Below, piece by piece: positions 26,020 through 35,102 of a stretch of 64,000 bases of DNA. Origin of the DNA: Streptomyces sp. CBMA152 (GTDB lineage: Bacteria; Actinomycetota; Actinomycetes; Streptomycetales; Streptomycetaceae); the NCBI RefSeq assembly GCF_014596475.1, contig NZ_MECJ01000014.1, forward strand, positions 1-64,000, given 5' to 3'. The position numbers were made by a program, and so were the translations under genes. Numbering within the stretch: position 1 is the stretch's first letter; every line of letters starts with the position of its first letter. Under the pieces are notes generated by a model. That model searched no databases. It saw nothing but the letters and a program-made list of their open reading frames with translations, and had not been told where the DNA came from.

Positions 26020-29000
26020 TTGTCTCGTCGGGGTGGGCTTTTCACGCGCTCGAATACCGGGCGTTCGCGGATTGCCGTGGTCGCCGCTCTGTCGGTGCTG
26101 TTCGCCGGGCTCGGCCTCCCCGCTGTCGAGGCGAAGGAGGCGCCCCCGAAGGTCTGGACGCCGCCGAACACCCCGCTGCCCGACACCAGGCCGGTCAAGG
26201 GCTCAAACCTCAAGTCGTCCACTGCCAAGACGCACACTGGTAAGAGATGGTCGCCACCTGCCGCAAGTGACACCCCGTCGGGTACGGCGACAGCCGTCGT
26301 GGCCAACTCCCTGTCCGGCAAGGCCGTGTCGCGGAGTGCGGGCAAGGCCCCAGCGCTCGCGCAGGCCGGCAAATTGCCGGTCTGGATTGCTCCGGGACAG
26401 AGCCCGGATCGCGCGGCCAGGAGTTCTTCTGCCGCTTCTCCGCAGGGCAGTGACTCCGCCCTGCGCGTCGAGGTAGCGGACACGGCCAAGGCCCGCAGGG
26501 TGGGTGTCAACGGCGCGCTCGTATCGCTGACCGACACCGGATCCGGCGCGGCCCCCGGGAAGGTCCAGGTCGGCCTGGACGTCTCCGCATGGACCAAGAC
26601 CGCCGGCGCCAACTGGGCCGACCGCGCCCGTGTCGTCCAGCTTCCCGGCTGCGCGCTGACCACGCCCAAGGCCGCGGGCTGTATGCAGCGCACCCCGGTC
26701 GCCGCGCACACGGATTCTTCCGGCCGACTGGTGGCCGAGGTCGCGATGCCGTGGGGCATGGCGCGTGAGACCGCCAAGTCACCGCTGTCCAGCTCTGTCG
26801 CCGCCCCGCAGAACCTCGCCGCGCAGAGCGTGGTGCTGGCAGTGGAGCCCGGCCCGGTGGGATCCAGCGGCGACTTCAAGGCCTCTCCGCTCAGCCCCTC
26901 GGCTTCCTGGCAGGCGGGCGCCAACGCGGGCAACTTCACCTACGGCTACACCGTGGAGGTCCCCTCCGCCCTCGCCGGCCCCGCCCCCAGCCTTTCGCTG
27001 GGCTACGACTCCTCGTCCGTGGACGGCAAGACCGCCTCCACCAACGCCCAGGCCAGCTGGATCGGCGACGGCTGGGGATACCACCCGGGCTCGATCTCCC
27101 GTACGTACAAGAGCTGCGACGACGCGGGAGTCAAGGGCTCCGGAGACGAGTGCTGGGGCGGCGACCTGCTGAACCTCTCGCTCGCCGGGCATGCCGGCCA
27201 GCTGGTGCGCGACGACACCTCCTGTGTGTGGCACCTGCAGGGCGAGGACGGCACCAAGGTCGAGCGGCTGACCGGCCTGGACAACGGCGCCTGGAAGGGC
27301 GAGGGCTGGAAGGTCACCACCACCGACGGCACCCAGTTCTACTTCGGCGCCAACCACCTGCCCGGCGGTGACGGCAGCGACACCGCCGCGGGCTCCGTCT
27401 CCACCGTGCCCGTCTACTGGCCCGGCGACGCGGACAAGTGCCTCGGCACCGGCTCCGCCGACAAGGGCACCTGGTCGCAGATGGGCTGGCAATGGAACCT
27501 CGACTATGTCGTCGACCCGCACCAGAACCTGATCAACTACCGCTACGCGCAGGAGGACAACTACTACGCGCGCGGCGGCGGCCAGAACAACGGCAACGGC
27601 ACCCTCACCAAGTACCAGCGCGCCAGCTACCCGACCTGGATCGGCTACGGCCAGCGCCTGCCGGACCAGATCGCGGCCAAGGGCAAGGCCAACCCCGCCG
27701 CCCAGGTGTGGTTCCGTCCCGATGAGCGCTGCTTCGCCAAGGACACGATCACCTGCGCCGAGTCCCAGCGCACCAAGGACAACGCCAAGTACTGGCCCGA
27801 CACTCCGCTCGACCAGAACTGCGCCGGCAGTGGTCAGTGTCTGAACCTGTCGCCCACGTTCTGGACCACCAAGCGCCTCAAGCGGATCGACACCGAGGTC
27901 CTTGATGGCACCACCTACCGCGGCGTCGACTCCTTCGCCCTCAACCAGTCCTTCCAGGACCCGGGCGACGGCAGTTCCCCGTCGCTGTGGCTGGACTCCG
28001 TCCAGCGCACCGGCTCCAACGGCAAGACCACCCCCATCACCCTGCCCGCGGTCTCCTTCCAGCCGCTGCAGATCGCCAACCGGGTCGACGGCAACGTCGT
28101 ACGCCCCGACGGCACCGAGGCCACGGCGTCCCTCTTCAACCGCCCGCGCATCCAGACGATCACCACCGAAACTGGCGGCAAGATCAATGTCGTCTACCGG
28201 CCCGCGGAGTGCTCCCGGCTCAACCACACGATGCCGTCCTCCGAGGACCACAACACGATGGCCTGCATGCCGGTCAAGTGGTACTTGCCCGGCCAGTCCT
28301 ACCCCGACCCCGTGAGCGACTGGTTCAACAAGACCGTCGTCCAGAGCGTCACCGAACAGGACACGTTCGCCACCGCCCCCACCAAGGTCACCGACTACGA
28401 GTACGGCGGCGGCATCGCCTGGCACCGCAACGACTCCGAGCTGACGCAGTCCAAGACCCGCACCTGGGACCAGTTCCGCGGCTACGCCACCGTCACCACC
28501 CGCACCGGCTCCGGCAACCTGACCGAAGCCCCGCGCACCAAGACCGTCTCCACCTACTTCCGCGGCATGGACGGCGACGTCCTCGCCGACGGCTCCAAGC
28601 GCAGTGTCACCGTCGACACCGGTGCCCTGGACGGAAGCACCAAGGTCCAGAGCCTCACCGACGACAACGTCCTTTCCGGCTTCGTCCGCCAGAGCCTGAC
28701 GTACGACCGCGACGGCGGCAGTGTGATCGGTGACGAGGTCAGCACTCCCTGGCAGGGTCCTGTCACCGCGACCCGCGCCCAGTCCGGCGGAATGCCGGAC
28801 ATCACCGCCCGCGCCGTCAACACCGCCAAGGTCACCACCCACTCCAAGCTGGCCGACGGCAGCTGGCGCACATCCGAGCGCACGTCCACCTACGACAGCT
28901 CGCTCGCCGCACGCCCGGTCCAGATCGACGACAACAGCGACGTCGACCACCCCGAGAAGCGGCTGTGCACCAGCTTCACCTACGCCATGGGCCTCGACTT

Positions 29001-32000
29001 CACGCCCAGGCCTCTCGCCGCGCGCACCCGGATCCTCTCCGGTGCCTGCGACCAGGCGGCCACCTCCTCGAACACGGTTGCCGACACCCGCGTCTACTTC
29101 GACAACCTGCCTCTCGGCAAGGCCAATGCCACCGGGGAGCAGACCTCCACCGAGGTCCTGGAGCGCTACGCCGCCGACGGCAGCCCGGTGTACCGCAAGA
29201 ACGCCGCCACCACCTTCGACGCCTACGGCCGCGTCACCAGCACCACCGACCCCACCCGCACCGACGCCACCCACCCGGACGGCGCGGTCACCAAGACCGA
29301 GTTCAGCCCGTCCACCGGTGCCCTGCCCAGTCAGGTCACCCACACCAATCCGCTCGGCTGGAAGACCGTCACCACCCTCGACACCGGCCGCTCGCTGCCG
29401 CTGAAGGCCACCGACGAGAACAGCCGCGTCAGCGAGCAGGACTACGACGCCCTCGGCCGCGTCGTCGCCGCCTGGCAGCCCGACAGCGACCGCTCGACCG
29501 GCGCACCCGCCGACCGCAAGTTCTCCTACGCGATGAACGGCACCAACGCCCCGTCCACCGTGCTCAGCCAAGCCCGCATGCAGGACGGCAACTACACCTC
29601 GTCCTTCACCATCTACGACGGCCTCGGCCGGATCCGGCAGACCCAGGCCACCACCCCCTCGGGCGTGTTCGGCCGGACGATCACGGATGCCCTCTTCGAC
29701 TCGCACGGCTGGCAGACCAAGACCAGCGCGGCGTACTACAACGACGAAGCCGCCCCCTCCGGGGCGCTGTTCCTGCCCAACGGCGGAGTCAACCCGGACA
29801 GCAAGATCCCCGCGCAGACCGTGCAGGTCTACGACGGCATGGGCCGCACCACGGCCTCGGTCTTCCAGTCGTACGGCATCGAGCAGTGGCGTACGAAGAC
29901 CGACTACCCCGGCGCCGACGAGGTCCGCACTACCCCGCCCGCCGGTGGCTACGCCAGCTCCACCATCACCGACGGCCTCGGCCAGACGGTGGCGCTGCGC
30001 CAGTACCAGAGCAACACCCCGACCGGCCCGTACGACGAGACCACCTACGGCCACAACGCCCAGGGCAAGGAGCTGTGGCGCAAGGACTCCGCGGGCAACC
30101 AGTGGACCTTCGCCTACGACCTGCTCGGCCGCATGGTCAGCTCCACCGACCCGGACTCGGGCGCCGCGAGCACCGTCTACGACGACACCAAGAACCTGGT
30201 CACCGCGACGGACGCGCGAGGCAAGAGCGCCACCACCGTGGTCGACCTCTTGGGCCGCACCACCGCGACGTATGAGGGCACCTCAATCGACCCGGCCAAG
30301 CAGGTCGGCAAGTTCACCTACGACACGCTGGCCCTCGGCAAGCCCGCTGCCGCCACCCGCTTCGTCGGCGGCGCCTCCGGCAGCGCGTACACATCGGAGG
30401 TCACCGGCTACGACAAGGGCTATCGCCCGTTCGGCACCAAGACCACCATCCCGGCCTCCGAAGGCAAGCTCGCGGGAACCTATACGAGCACCAACACCTA
30501 TGACGCCTTCGGCTACCTGAAGACGACCAAGCTGCCCGCCCTCCCGGGCGTCGGCCTGGGCACCGAGACGCTGACCTTCGGCACCGACGTGATGGGCAAC
30601 CAGACCTCGCTCGACAGCACCATCGGATTCACCAACGTCCCGTACGTGGCGGATCTGCGCTACGACCCCTACGGCCGCACCATTCGCACCACTGTCGGTG
30701 ACACCGGTGCCCAGATCGTGTCCACCCTGGACTACGACAACTCGACCGGCCGTGTGATCCGCTCGATCCTCGACAAGCAGAACGCGCCGACCGCGAGCGT
30801 CGACGTCAACGAGTACACCTACAACCCGCTGGGCCAGGTCACCTCCGTCCGCGACACCCAGGACGGCAAGGCCGTCGACCAGCAGTGCTTCACCCACGAC
30901 TACCTCGGCCGGCTCACCCAGGCCTGGACCGACACCGGCACCCAGACCACCGCCCCCCAGCCCAGCGTCCGCGGCATCGGCTCCTGCGCCAACAGCAGCG
31001 GTCCGGCGATCGACGGCGCGGGCAAGCCGAGCGTCGGAGGCCCCGCCCCGTACTGGCAGCAGTACACCTTCGACAAGCTCGGCAACCGGACCAAGCTCGT
31101 CAAGAAGGACGTCACCGGCGCGACGGCCCAGGATGTGACGGTCACTCAGGCCTTCGGCACCGGCCCGAACACCCCCTCCTCCGACCCGAAGACGGGCGGC
31201 GGCACGGGCGGCCCGCACGCCTTGATGGCCTCCACGGAGACCGGCCCCTCCGGCACCACGGCCACCTCATACACGTACGACGCGGCCGGCAACACCGCAT
31301 CCATCACCGGCACACCCGGCACCAAGACGCTGACCTGGGACGGCCAGGGCAAACTCGACAAGATCACCGGCACCAGCCAGAGCGCGGGCACGAGCTACCT
31401 GTACGACACCCAGGGCAACCAGCTCATCCGCCGCGACCCCGGCAAGACCACCCTCAACCTCGGCGCCGACCAGCTCACTCTCGACACCGCCGGCGGCACC
31501 GTCACCAACGTCCGCACCTATGCAGCCCCCGGCGGCCTGTCGATCACCCGCACCACCACAGGCGGCAAGTCCACCCTGGCCTACCAGGGATCGGACCCGC
31601 ACGGCACCAACGGCATCCAGTTCAACTCCTATGACCTGTCCCAGGTCCGCCGCCCCGCCGATCCCTTCGGCAACGACCGCGGCACCCAGCCGGCAGAGGG
31701 CAGTTGGGCGGGCGACAAGGGCTTCGTCGGCGGCACCAAGGAGAAGGCGACCGGCTTCACGCTGCTCGGGGCACGCGAGTACGACCCGAAAACCGCGCGG
31801 TTCATCAGCCCCGACCCCGTCGTGGACGGCGGCGACCCACAGCAGTGGAACGCCTACGCCTACGCCAACAACAGCCCGGTCAACAAGGCTGACGCCAACG
31901 GCCTGGAGGTGAAATGCGACACGACGGAAGAATGCATTGGCCTCGGCCAGTACCGCGCGGAGCAGGAGAAGAAGAAGGCCGGTGAGAGCGACGAAGAGAT

Positions 32001-33339
32001 CAGCACCGGAACCGCGCTGGACGAGGCCAACACCACCGTCACCCAGGGCAAGACGAAGCGCGACGACCTGATGAAGAAGGTCATCCACATCGTCGGTGAC
32101 CTCATCGGCTACAACGACGCCCGCGACTGCTTCACCAAGGGCGACGTCATGGCCTGCCTCAACACCGCGCTCGGCTCGGTGCCCTGGGGCAAGCTCTTCA
32201 AAGCCATCAAGGTCGGCATCAAGGCATTCAAGATCTACAAAGAGATCAACAAGACCTACGACGCCATCCGGGCCGCCGAACGCACAGCAGCCGAAGCGGC
32301 CAGGGCCTATGCCAAGGCGAAGAAGGCCGGCGACGAAGCCCGCGCCGCAGAAAAGGCGGCGGCCAAGGCGGCCAAAGAGAAAGCCGCCAAGGAGACAGCC
32401 ACCGACGCGGCAGGCACCGAGTCAAAGGCCGCCAGAGGTGAAGCCGACGCCGAAGCCAGGGGCGCGGGCGAAGGCAAGGAAGCGCCCACCAAGTGCGACA
32501 GCTTCCCCACGGGCACGCGGGTCATGATGGCCGACGGCACCACCAAGGCCATCCAGGACATCCACGACGGCGACACGGTCCTGGCCACCGACCCCCAGAC
32601 CGGCCAGACCCGCCCCGAAACCGTCACGACCACCATCACCACCCCCGACGACAAGGACTTCACCGACCTCACCCTCACCGACGACGCCAACCCCCGCGGC
32701 CCCCCGGCCAAGATCACCTCCACCCACCACCACCCCTACTGGAGCCAGACCCGCCACCAGTGGGTCGACGCCGGTGAACTCCACGCCGGCGAACATCTCC
32801 GCCAGCCGGAAGGTGCTTCGCTCACCGTCACGGCGGTCCGCAACTACCAGTACGCCGTCACCACCCATAACCTCACCGTCGCACAACTCCACACGTACTA
32901 TGTGCTGGCTGGGGCCACCCCGGTACTCGTCCATAACTGTGGTGGTACTGCCACCGTTTCGTATGACCCCGATATGGGGTCTACCGGACACGCCATAATT
33001 CGAATCGATATGGCCGATGGTCGATCGCAGATTACCGAGCAGGTAATTAATGGAATTCCTTCCAGGCCGGGCCAGTACAACGGTCTTCCTACCACAGGTG
33101 CGCACGCGTTCCCCGAAGACCTCGGTCCTAACACGAGGAGTCTCACCTTCGATCTGCCGAACGCAGAAGCTGCCTACGGGGCTCAAAGGAGAACCATTGA
33201 TGCGGACCTCGGAGCGTACGACGGAATGGACAATAGCTGCGTGACCTACTGTGTTGACATCCTGCGGGCTGGTGGGGTCAACCTCCCGGAAGGGCGTCGC
33301 GGGATGGCTGTACTACGAGGAAGGATGAACAGAGGGTGA
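26020..33339 (+). CDS. RHS-repeat polymorphic toxin with Hint autoprocessing domain
   Basis: A ~2440-residue exported protein. A signal peptide (SRIAVVAALSVLFAGLGLPA) is followed by a SpvB/TcdB-like N-terminal region (SLGYDSSSVDGKTA). Many YD repeats come next (YDALGRVVAAW, YDGLGRIRQT, YDGMGRTTAS, YDLLGRMVSS). The RHS core is YDPKTARFISPDPVVDGGD with NAYAYANNSPVNKADANGL (about 31780-31905). Then an Ala/Lys coiled coil (32270-32490), a Hint domain at 32494-32937 (starts CDSFPTGTRV, contains THHHPYW, ends VLVHN before Cys) and a 133-residue toxin tip (32938-33336). The tip has GHAIIRI and, later, NSCVTYCVDILRAGG. His before Cys in that order suggests a permuted papain-like (NlpC/LRAT-type) hydrolase. 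GTG 25999 is an alternative start without a ribosome binding site. Confidence 0.92.
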   Translation: MSRRGGLFTRSNTGRSRIAVVAALSVLFAGLGLPAVEAKEAPPKVWTPPNTPLPDTRPVKGSNLKSSTAKTHTGKRWSPPAASDTPSGTATAVVANSLSGKAVSRSAGKAPALAQAGKLPVWIAPGQSPDRAARSSSAASPQGSDSALRVEVADTAKARRVGVNGALVSLTDTGSGAAPGKVQVGLDVSAWTKTAGANWADRARVVQLPGCALTTPKAAGCMQRTPVAAHTDSSGRLVAEVAMPWGMARETAKSPLSSSVAAPQNLAAQSVVLAVEPGPVGSSGDFKASPLSPSASWQAGANAGNFTYGYTVEVPSALAGPAPSLSLGYDSSSVDGKTASTNAQASWIGDGWGYHPGSISRTYKSCDDAGVKGSGDECWGGDLLNLSLAGHAGQLVRDDTSCVWHLQGEDGTKVERLTGLDNGAWKGEGWKVTTTDGTQFYFGANHLPGGDGSDTAAGSVSTVPVYWPGDADKCLGTGSADKGTWSQMGWQWNLDYVVDPHQNLINYRYAQEDNYYARGGGQNNGNGTLTKYQRASYPTWIGYGQRLPDQIAAKGKANPAAQVWFRPDERCFAKDTITCAESQRTKDNAKYWPDTPLDQNCAGSGQCLNLSPTFWTTKRLKRIDTEVLDGTTYRGVDSFALNQSFQDPGDGSSPSLWLDSVQRTGSNGKTTPITLPAVSFQPLQIANRVDGNVVRPDGTEATASLFNRPRIQTITTETGGKINVVYRPAECSRLNHTMPSSEDHNTMACMPVKWYLPGQSYPDPVSDWFNKTVVQSVTEQDTFATAPTKVTDYEYGGGIAWHRNDSELTQSKTRTWDQFRGYATVTTRTGSGNLTEAPRTKTVSTYFRGMDGDVLADGSKRSVTVDTGALDGSTKVQSLTDDNVLSGFVRQSLTYDRDGGSVIGDEVSTPWQGPVTATRAQSGGMPDITARAVNTAKVTTHSKLADGSWRTSERTSTYDSSLAARPVQIDDNSDVDHPEKRLCTSFTYAMGLDFTPRPLAARTRILSGACDQAATSSNTVADTRVYFDNLPLGKANATGEQTSTEVLERYAADGSPVYRKNAATTFDAYGRVTSTTDPTRTDATHPDGAVTKTEFSPSTGALPSQVTHTNPLGWKTVTTLDTGRSLPLKATDENSRVSEQDYDALGRVVAAWQPDSDRSTGAPADRKFSYAMNGTNAPSTVLSQARMQDGNYTSSFTIYDGLGRIRQTQATTPSGVFGRTITDALFDSHGWQTKTSAAYYNDEAAPSGALFLPNGGVNPDSKIPAQTVQVYDGMGRTTASVFQSYGIEQWRTKTDYPGADEVRTTPPAGGYASSTITDGLGQTVALRQYQSNTPTGPYDETTYGHNAQGKELWRKDSAGNQWTFAYDLLGRMVSSTDPDSGAASTVYDDTKNLVTATDARGKSATTVVDLLGRTTATYEGTSIDPAKQVGKFTYDTLALGKPAAATRFVGGASGSAYTSEVTGYDKGYRPFGTKTTIPASEGKLAGTYTSTNTYDAFGYLKTTKLPALPGVGLGTETLTFGTDVMGNQTSLDSTIGFTNVPYVADLRYDPYGRTIRTTVGDTGAQIVSTLDYDNSTGRVIRSILDKQNAPTASVDVNEYTYNPLGQVTSVRDTQDGKAVDQQCFTHDYLGRLTQAWTDTGTQTTAPQPSVRGIGSCANSSGPAIDGAGKPSVGGPAPYWQQYTFDKLGNRTKLVKKDVTGATAQDVTVTQAFGTGPNTPSSDPKTGGGTGGPHALMASTETGPSGTTATSYTYDAAGNTASITGTPGTKTLTWDGQGKLDKITGTSQSAGTSYLYDTQGNQLIRRDPGKTTLNLGADQLTLDTAGGTVTNVRTYAAPGGLSITRTTTGGKSTLAYQGSDPHGTNGIQFNSYDLSQVRRPADPFGNDRGTQPAEGSWAGDKGFVGGTKEKATGFTLLGAREYDPKTARFISPDPVVDGGDPQQWNAYAYANNSPVNKADANGLEVKCDTTEECIGLGQYRAEQEKKKAGESDEEISTGTALDEANTTVTQGKTKRDDLMKKVIHIVGDLIGYNDARDCFTKGDVMACLNTALGSVPWGKLFKAIKVGIKAFKIYKEINKTYDAIRAAERTAAEAARAYAKAKKAGDEARAAEKAAAKAAKEKAAKETATDAAGTESKAARGEADAEARGAGEGKEAPTKCDSFPTGTRVMMADGTTKAIQDIHDGDTVLATDPQTGQTRPETVTTTITTPDDKDFTDLTLTDDANPRGPPAKITSTHHHPYWSQTRHQWVDAGELHAGEHLRQPEGASLTVTAVRNYQYAVTTHNLTVAQLHTYYVLAGATPVLVHNCGGTATVSYDPDMGSTGHAIIRIDMADGRSQITEQVINGIPSRPGQYNGLPTTGAHAFPEDLGPNTRSLTFDLPNAEAAYGAQRRTIDADLGAYDGMDNSCVTYCVDILRAGGVNLPEGRRGMAVLRGRMNRG

Positions 33340-33677
33340 GTCAACCAGGTAGCCCGTCCGAGTACATCAAGGTCTTGGCTGAGATTATCGCCAGCCCGAG
33401 AGTCGGCGGATTGCACCTTCGCAGAGTGGGCGAACTTCTCATCGCGCGCGAAGAATTGAATGAGCGGTTCCTGGATGCCGACAGGCGTAAATTCTCCGAT
33501 GTCGAATTCGATGACATCGTGATCAAGTCGTCAGAGCTTGATGACGAATATGTTCGAGTGTGGCGAGCCTGTGAAGAGGCGACTCGGGAATGGCGCCACT
33601 CTGAAGGTCTGCCGGCACTGGCCCTCGCGCTGAAGCAAGCCGCCGATTACTACCATGGCGTTGCATCCGCGGCCTGA
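33336..33677 (+). CDS. probable immunity protein for the RHS toxin tip
   Basis: A 113-residue soluble, acidic, mostly helical protein (YIKVLAEIIASPRVGGLHLR, FSDVEFDDIVIKSSELDDEY, WRACEEATREWRHSEGLPAL). It has no recognised family motif. Its GTG overlaps the RHS stop (GTGA), so it is translationally coupled to the toxin. That position and size are what polymorphic-toxin immunity genes show. GC content is visibly lower than in the RHS body and equals that of the toxin tip, so toxin and immunity probably arrived as one cassette. Function is inferred from position only. Confidence 0.7.
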   Translation: MSQPGSPSEYIKVLAEIIASPRVGGLHLRRVGELLIAREELNERFLDADRRKFSDVEFDDIVIKSSELDDEYVRVWRACEEATREWRHSEGLPALALALKQAADYYHGVASAA

Positions 33678-33703
33678 TACTGAACAGGAATGTAAATCGA
33701 GCG

Positions 33704-33730
33704 GCCCCACCAGGTTCATTCTGGTGGGGC
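33704..33730 (+). terminator. terminator hairpin after the toxin-immunity pair
   Basis: GCCCCACCAG and CTGGTGGGGC form a perfect 10-bp stem with a 7-base loop, 27 bases after the immunity stop. No long T-run follows, which is usual in Streptomyces. Confidence 0.7.
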
Positions 33731-33783
33731 GCTCGCTTGCGCTGGGGGCTCCTGACGACAGTGGGCAAGGGAGCAGTTTGAGA

Positions 33784-34173
33784 ATGAATGGCATGTCCGC
33801 TGTTGACGGTCCCGTTTCGACCGGAAGTGACGATCTTCGCTCCATCGTGGAAGAGATTCTTAGCCATGACCGAATTGCGAGATTTGAAGTAGACGACCTA
33901 GCGATTCGGTTGATGGCTAGTGATCACCGCTTCGATTGGTGGTACAGCACTGTCGTAAAACGAGGTCTGGCGCGCATCTGGTGTAGTCCGACAGATCTCA
34001 TCATCGATTACGTTGACCTCATCGAGCACCTCAGAAATGACCGGGATCGATGGCATGATGGATCGATATCAGATGACGGATTCGTCGCGACCCTTAGGGG
34101 CGTAGTGGAGAGATTGGAGGATTGGGTTAGGCGTGCTCCCAACCCTCCATGGGAATCGAGTGTTGCGGGCTGA
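33784..34173 (+). CDS. small acidic protein, possible second immunity gene
   Basis: A 129-residue protein, helical and acidic (DDLRSIVEEILSHDRIARFE, VDDLAIRLMASDHRFDWWYS, LIIDYVDLIEHLRNDRDRWH). I do not recognise the family. Codon use is AT-richer than the genome, like the toxin tip. It lies beyond the terminator of the toxin-immunity pair, so it has its own promoter or is an orphan immunity gene left by an earlier toxin tip, a pattern known in RHS loci. ATG 33784 follows AAGGGAG; ATG 33793 is an alternative. The gene ends next to the disrupted IS5 element. Confidence 0.6.
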   Translation: MNGMSAVDGPVSTGSDDLRSIVEEILSHDRIARFEVDDLAIRLMASDHRFDWWYSTVVKRGLARIWCSPTDLIIDYVDLIEHLRNDRDRWHDGSISDDGFVATLRGVVERLEDWVRRAPNPPWESSVAG

Positions 34174-34179
34174 TTCCCA

Positions 34180-34707
34180 ATCTTGTTGCTGCCGTTGAGG
34201 CCGAAAGGTTGAGGTGACAGCGGGAGCTGGTGGGTCTACGTACCGGGCGGCCGCCACCGCATGCGCCCTCCATAGCGCCCGGCCCGGCTCCGCCACCTGC
34301 CCGTATTGGACTCCCCGCATCAGGTACGAGGTTGTGCAGGCGGGCGACGCCGAGCATCGCGTGGTGTACGCCATCTCCTTTGAGCCGGCAGTCTCGGAGG
34401 ATTTTCCAGGTCTTCGTGCGTGCGAAGACGTGCTCCACACGAGCGCGGACCTGCTTGTGGGACGTGTTGTGCGCTTCCTTCCAGCCGGGCAGTTCTTCTC
34501 CTTTGTGGCGGTGGGGCATGACGAGTCCGGTGCCCGGGGAGCTGCCGTCGGCGATCGTTGTAGTCAGCCCGACAGCAGCCTTGGCTCCGGATTCCACCCA
34601 TGCCTTGCAATCGTTGCGGTTGCCCGGCAAGGGTCGACCGATGATGACGACCAGGCGGCTGTCGGCGTCGATGACTACCTGGTGGTTGGTGGAGTACCGG
34701 TAGTTCT
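34180..34707 (-). pseudogene. IS5-family transposase, C-terminal part (interrupted gene)
   Basis: The reverse strand continues the IS5-type DDE_Tnp_4 core without any stop: NYRYSTNHQVVIDADSRLVV, GRPLPGNRNDCKAWVESGAK, MPHRHKGEELPGWKEAHNTS, RVEHVFARTKTWKILRDCRL, HHAMLGVARLHNL. The first residue after the IS110 junction is the Asn that should follow the Lys at the end of the other half (36372-36743). Removing the 1666-bp IS110 element and keeping one CT restores EQSKNYRY in frame. The tail past HNL is longer than usual for this family. Confidence 0.85.
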
Positions 34708-34716
34708 AATAGGTCA

Positions 34717-35070
34717 TCGGTGAGCCCGAGCACGGCAGTGCAAGGGCTCCGATGCGAGGTGGAAGCCTGCCGCCATTCTGGGGCTTTGATCCCTGTGTTC
34801 AGGCCGGCTCTGCCTCGCCTGCGTCCTGCCGGGTGGAGACCTTCGGTAGTTCCGGGACCTTGATCTCTCGTCAAAGACCGGTCCTGCCCGGCAGGAGCTC
34901 GGATCCAGGTTTCATGTCCTCAGGCCGTCGACAGGGGCCACCTCTCAGCAGTTCGCGAGCCATGAGCTCTCCAACAGACCGAGGTCCCTGTCGGCCGCTG
35001 GAGACACGAACGGCTCATGAGATGGCGTGCCTTGAGCACTTCTATTAGAGCGCCGCGTGCTCCGCACAGG
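34717..35070 (+). ncRNA. candidate IS110 bridge RNA
   Basis: The leader holds four guide-like segments in the order known for IS110 bridge RNAs. Target loop: CGGTAGTTC (34844-34852) is identical to the left target flank plus the core C, and GTCAAAG (34870-34876) is the complement of the right flank CTTCGAC with one mismatch. Donor loop: CATGAGATG (35016-35024) is identical to the element's right end (36362-36370), and CTATTAG (35042-35048) is the exact complement of the left end CTAATAG (34706-34712). In both loops the two guides are under 20 bases apart. RNA ends are estimated from the junction promoter and the last guide. Confidence 0.8.
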
Positions 35071-35102
35071 TCCAACCTGCAGGTTCATACGGAGGCACAG
35101 GG

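Noticed and set aside
26779..30054. 1091-residue open frame antisense to the RHS gene
   Set aside because: It is a codon-bias shadow in high-GC DNA: low-complexity Val/Gly/Ala text, no motif, and the + strand has clear YD repeats throughout.
32494..32937. True intein in the RHS gene
   Set aside because: The Hint motifs are present, but the sequence before it is a linker and the part after it is a toxin tip at the protein end. Cleavage without ligation fits better than protein splicing.
34320..34874. 184-residue reverse frame over the IS110 left end
   Set aside because: It crosses the element boundary and is the wrong frame of the IS5 transposase. No protein motif.
34870..34935. CCGTCGACAG (about 34928) as the right target guide of the bridge RNA
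   Set aside because: It resembles the complement of the right flank but needs an insertion and lies ~75 bases from the left guide. GTCAAAG at 34870 has the same guide spacing as the donor loop and is preferred.
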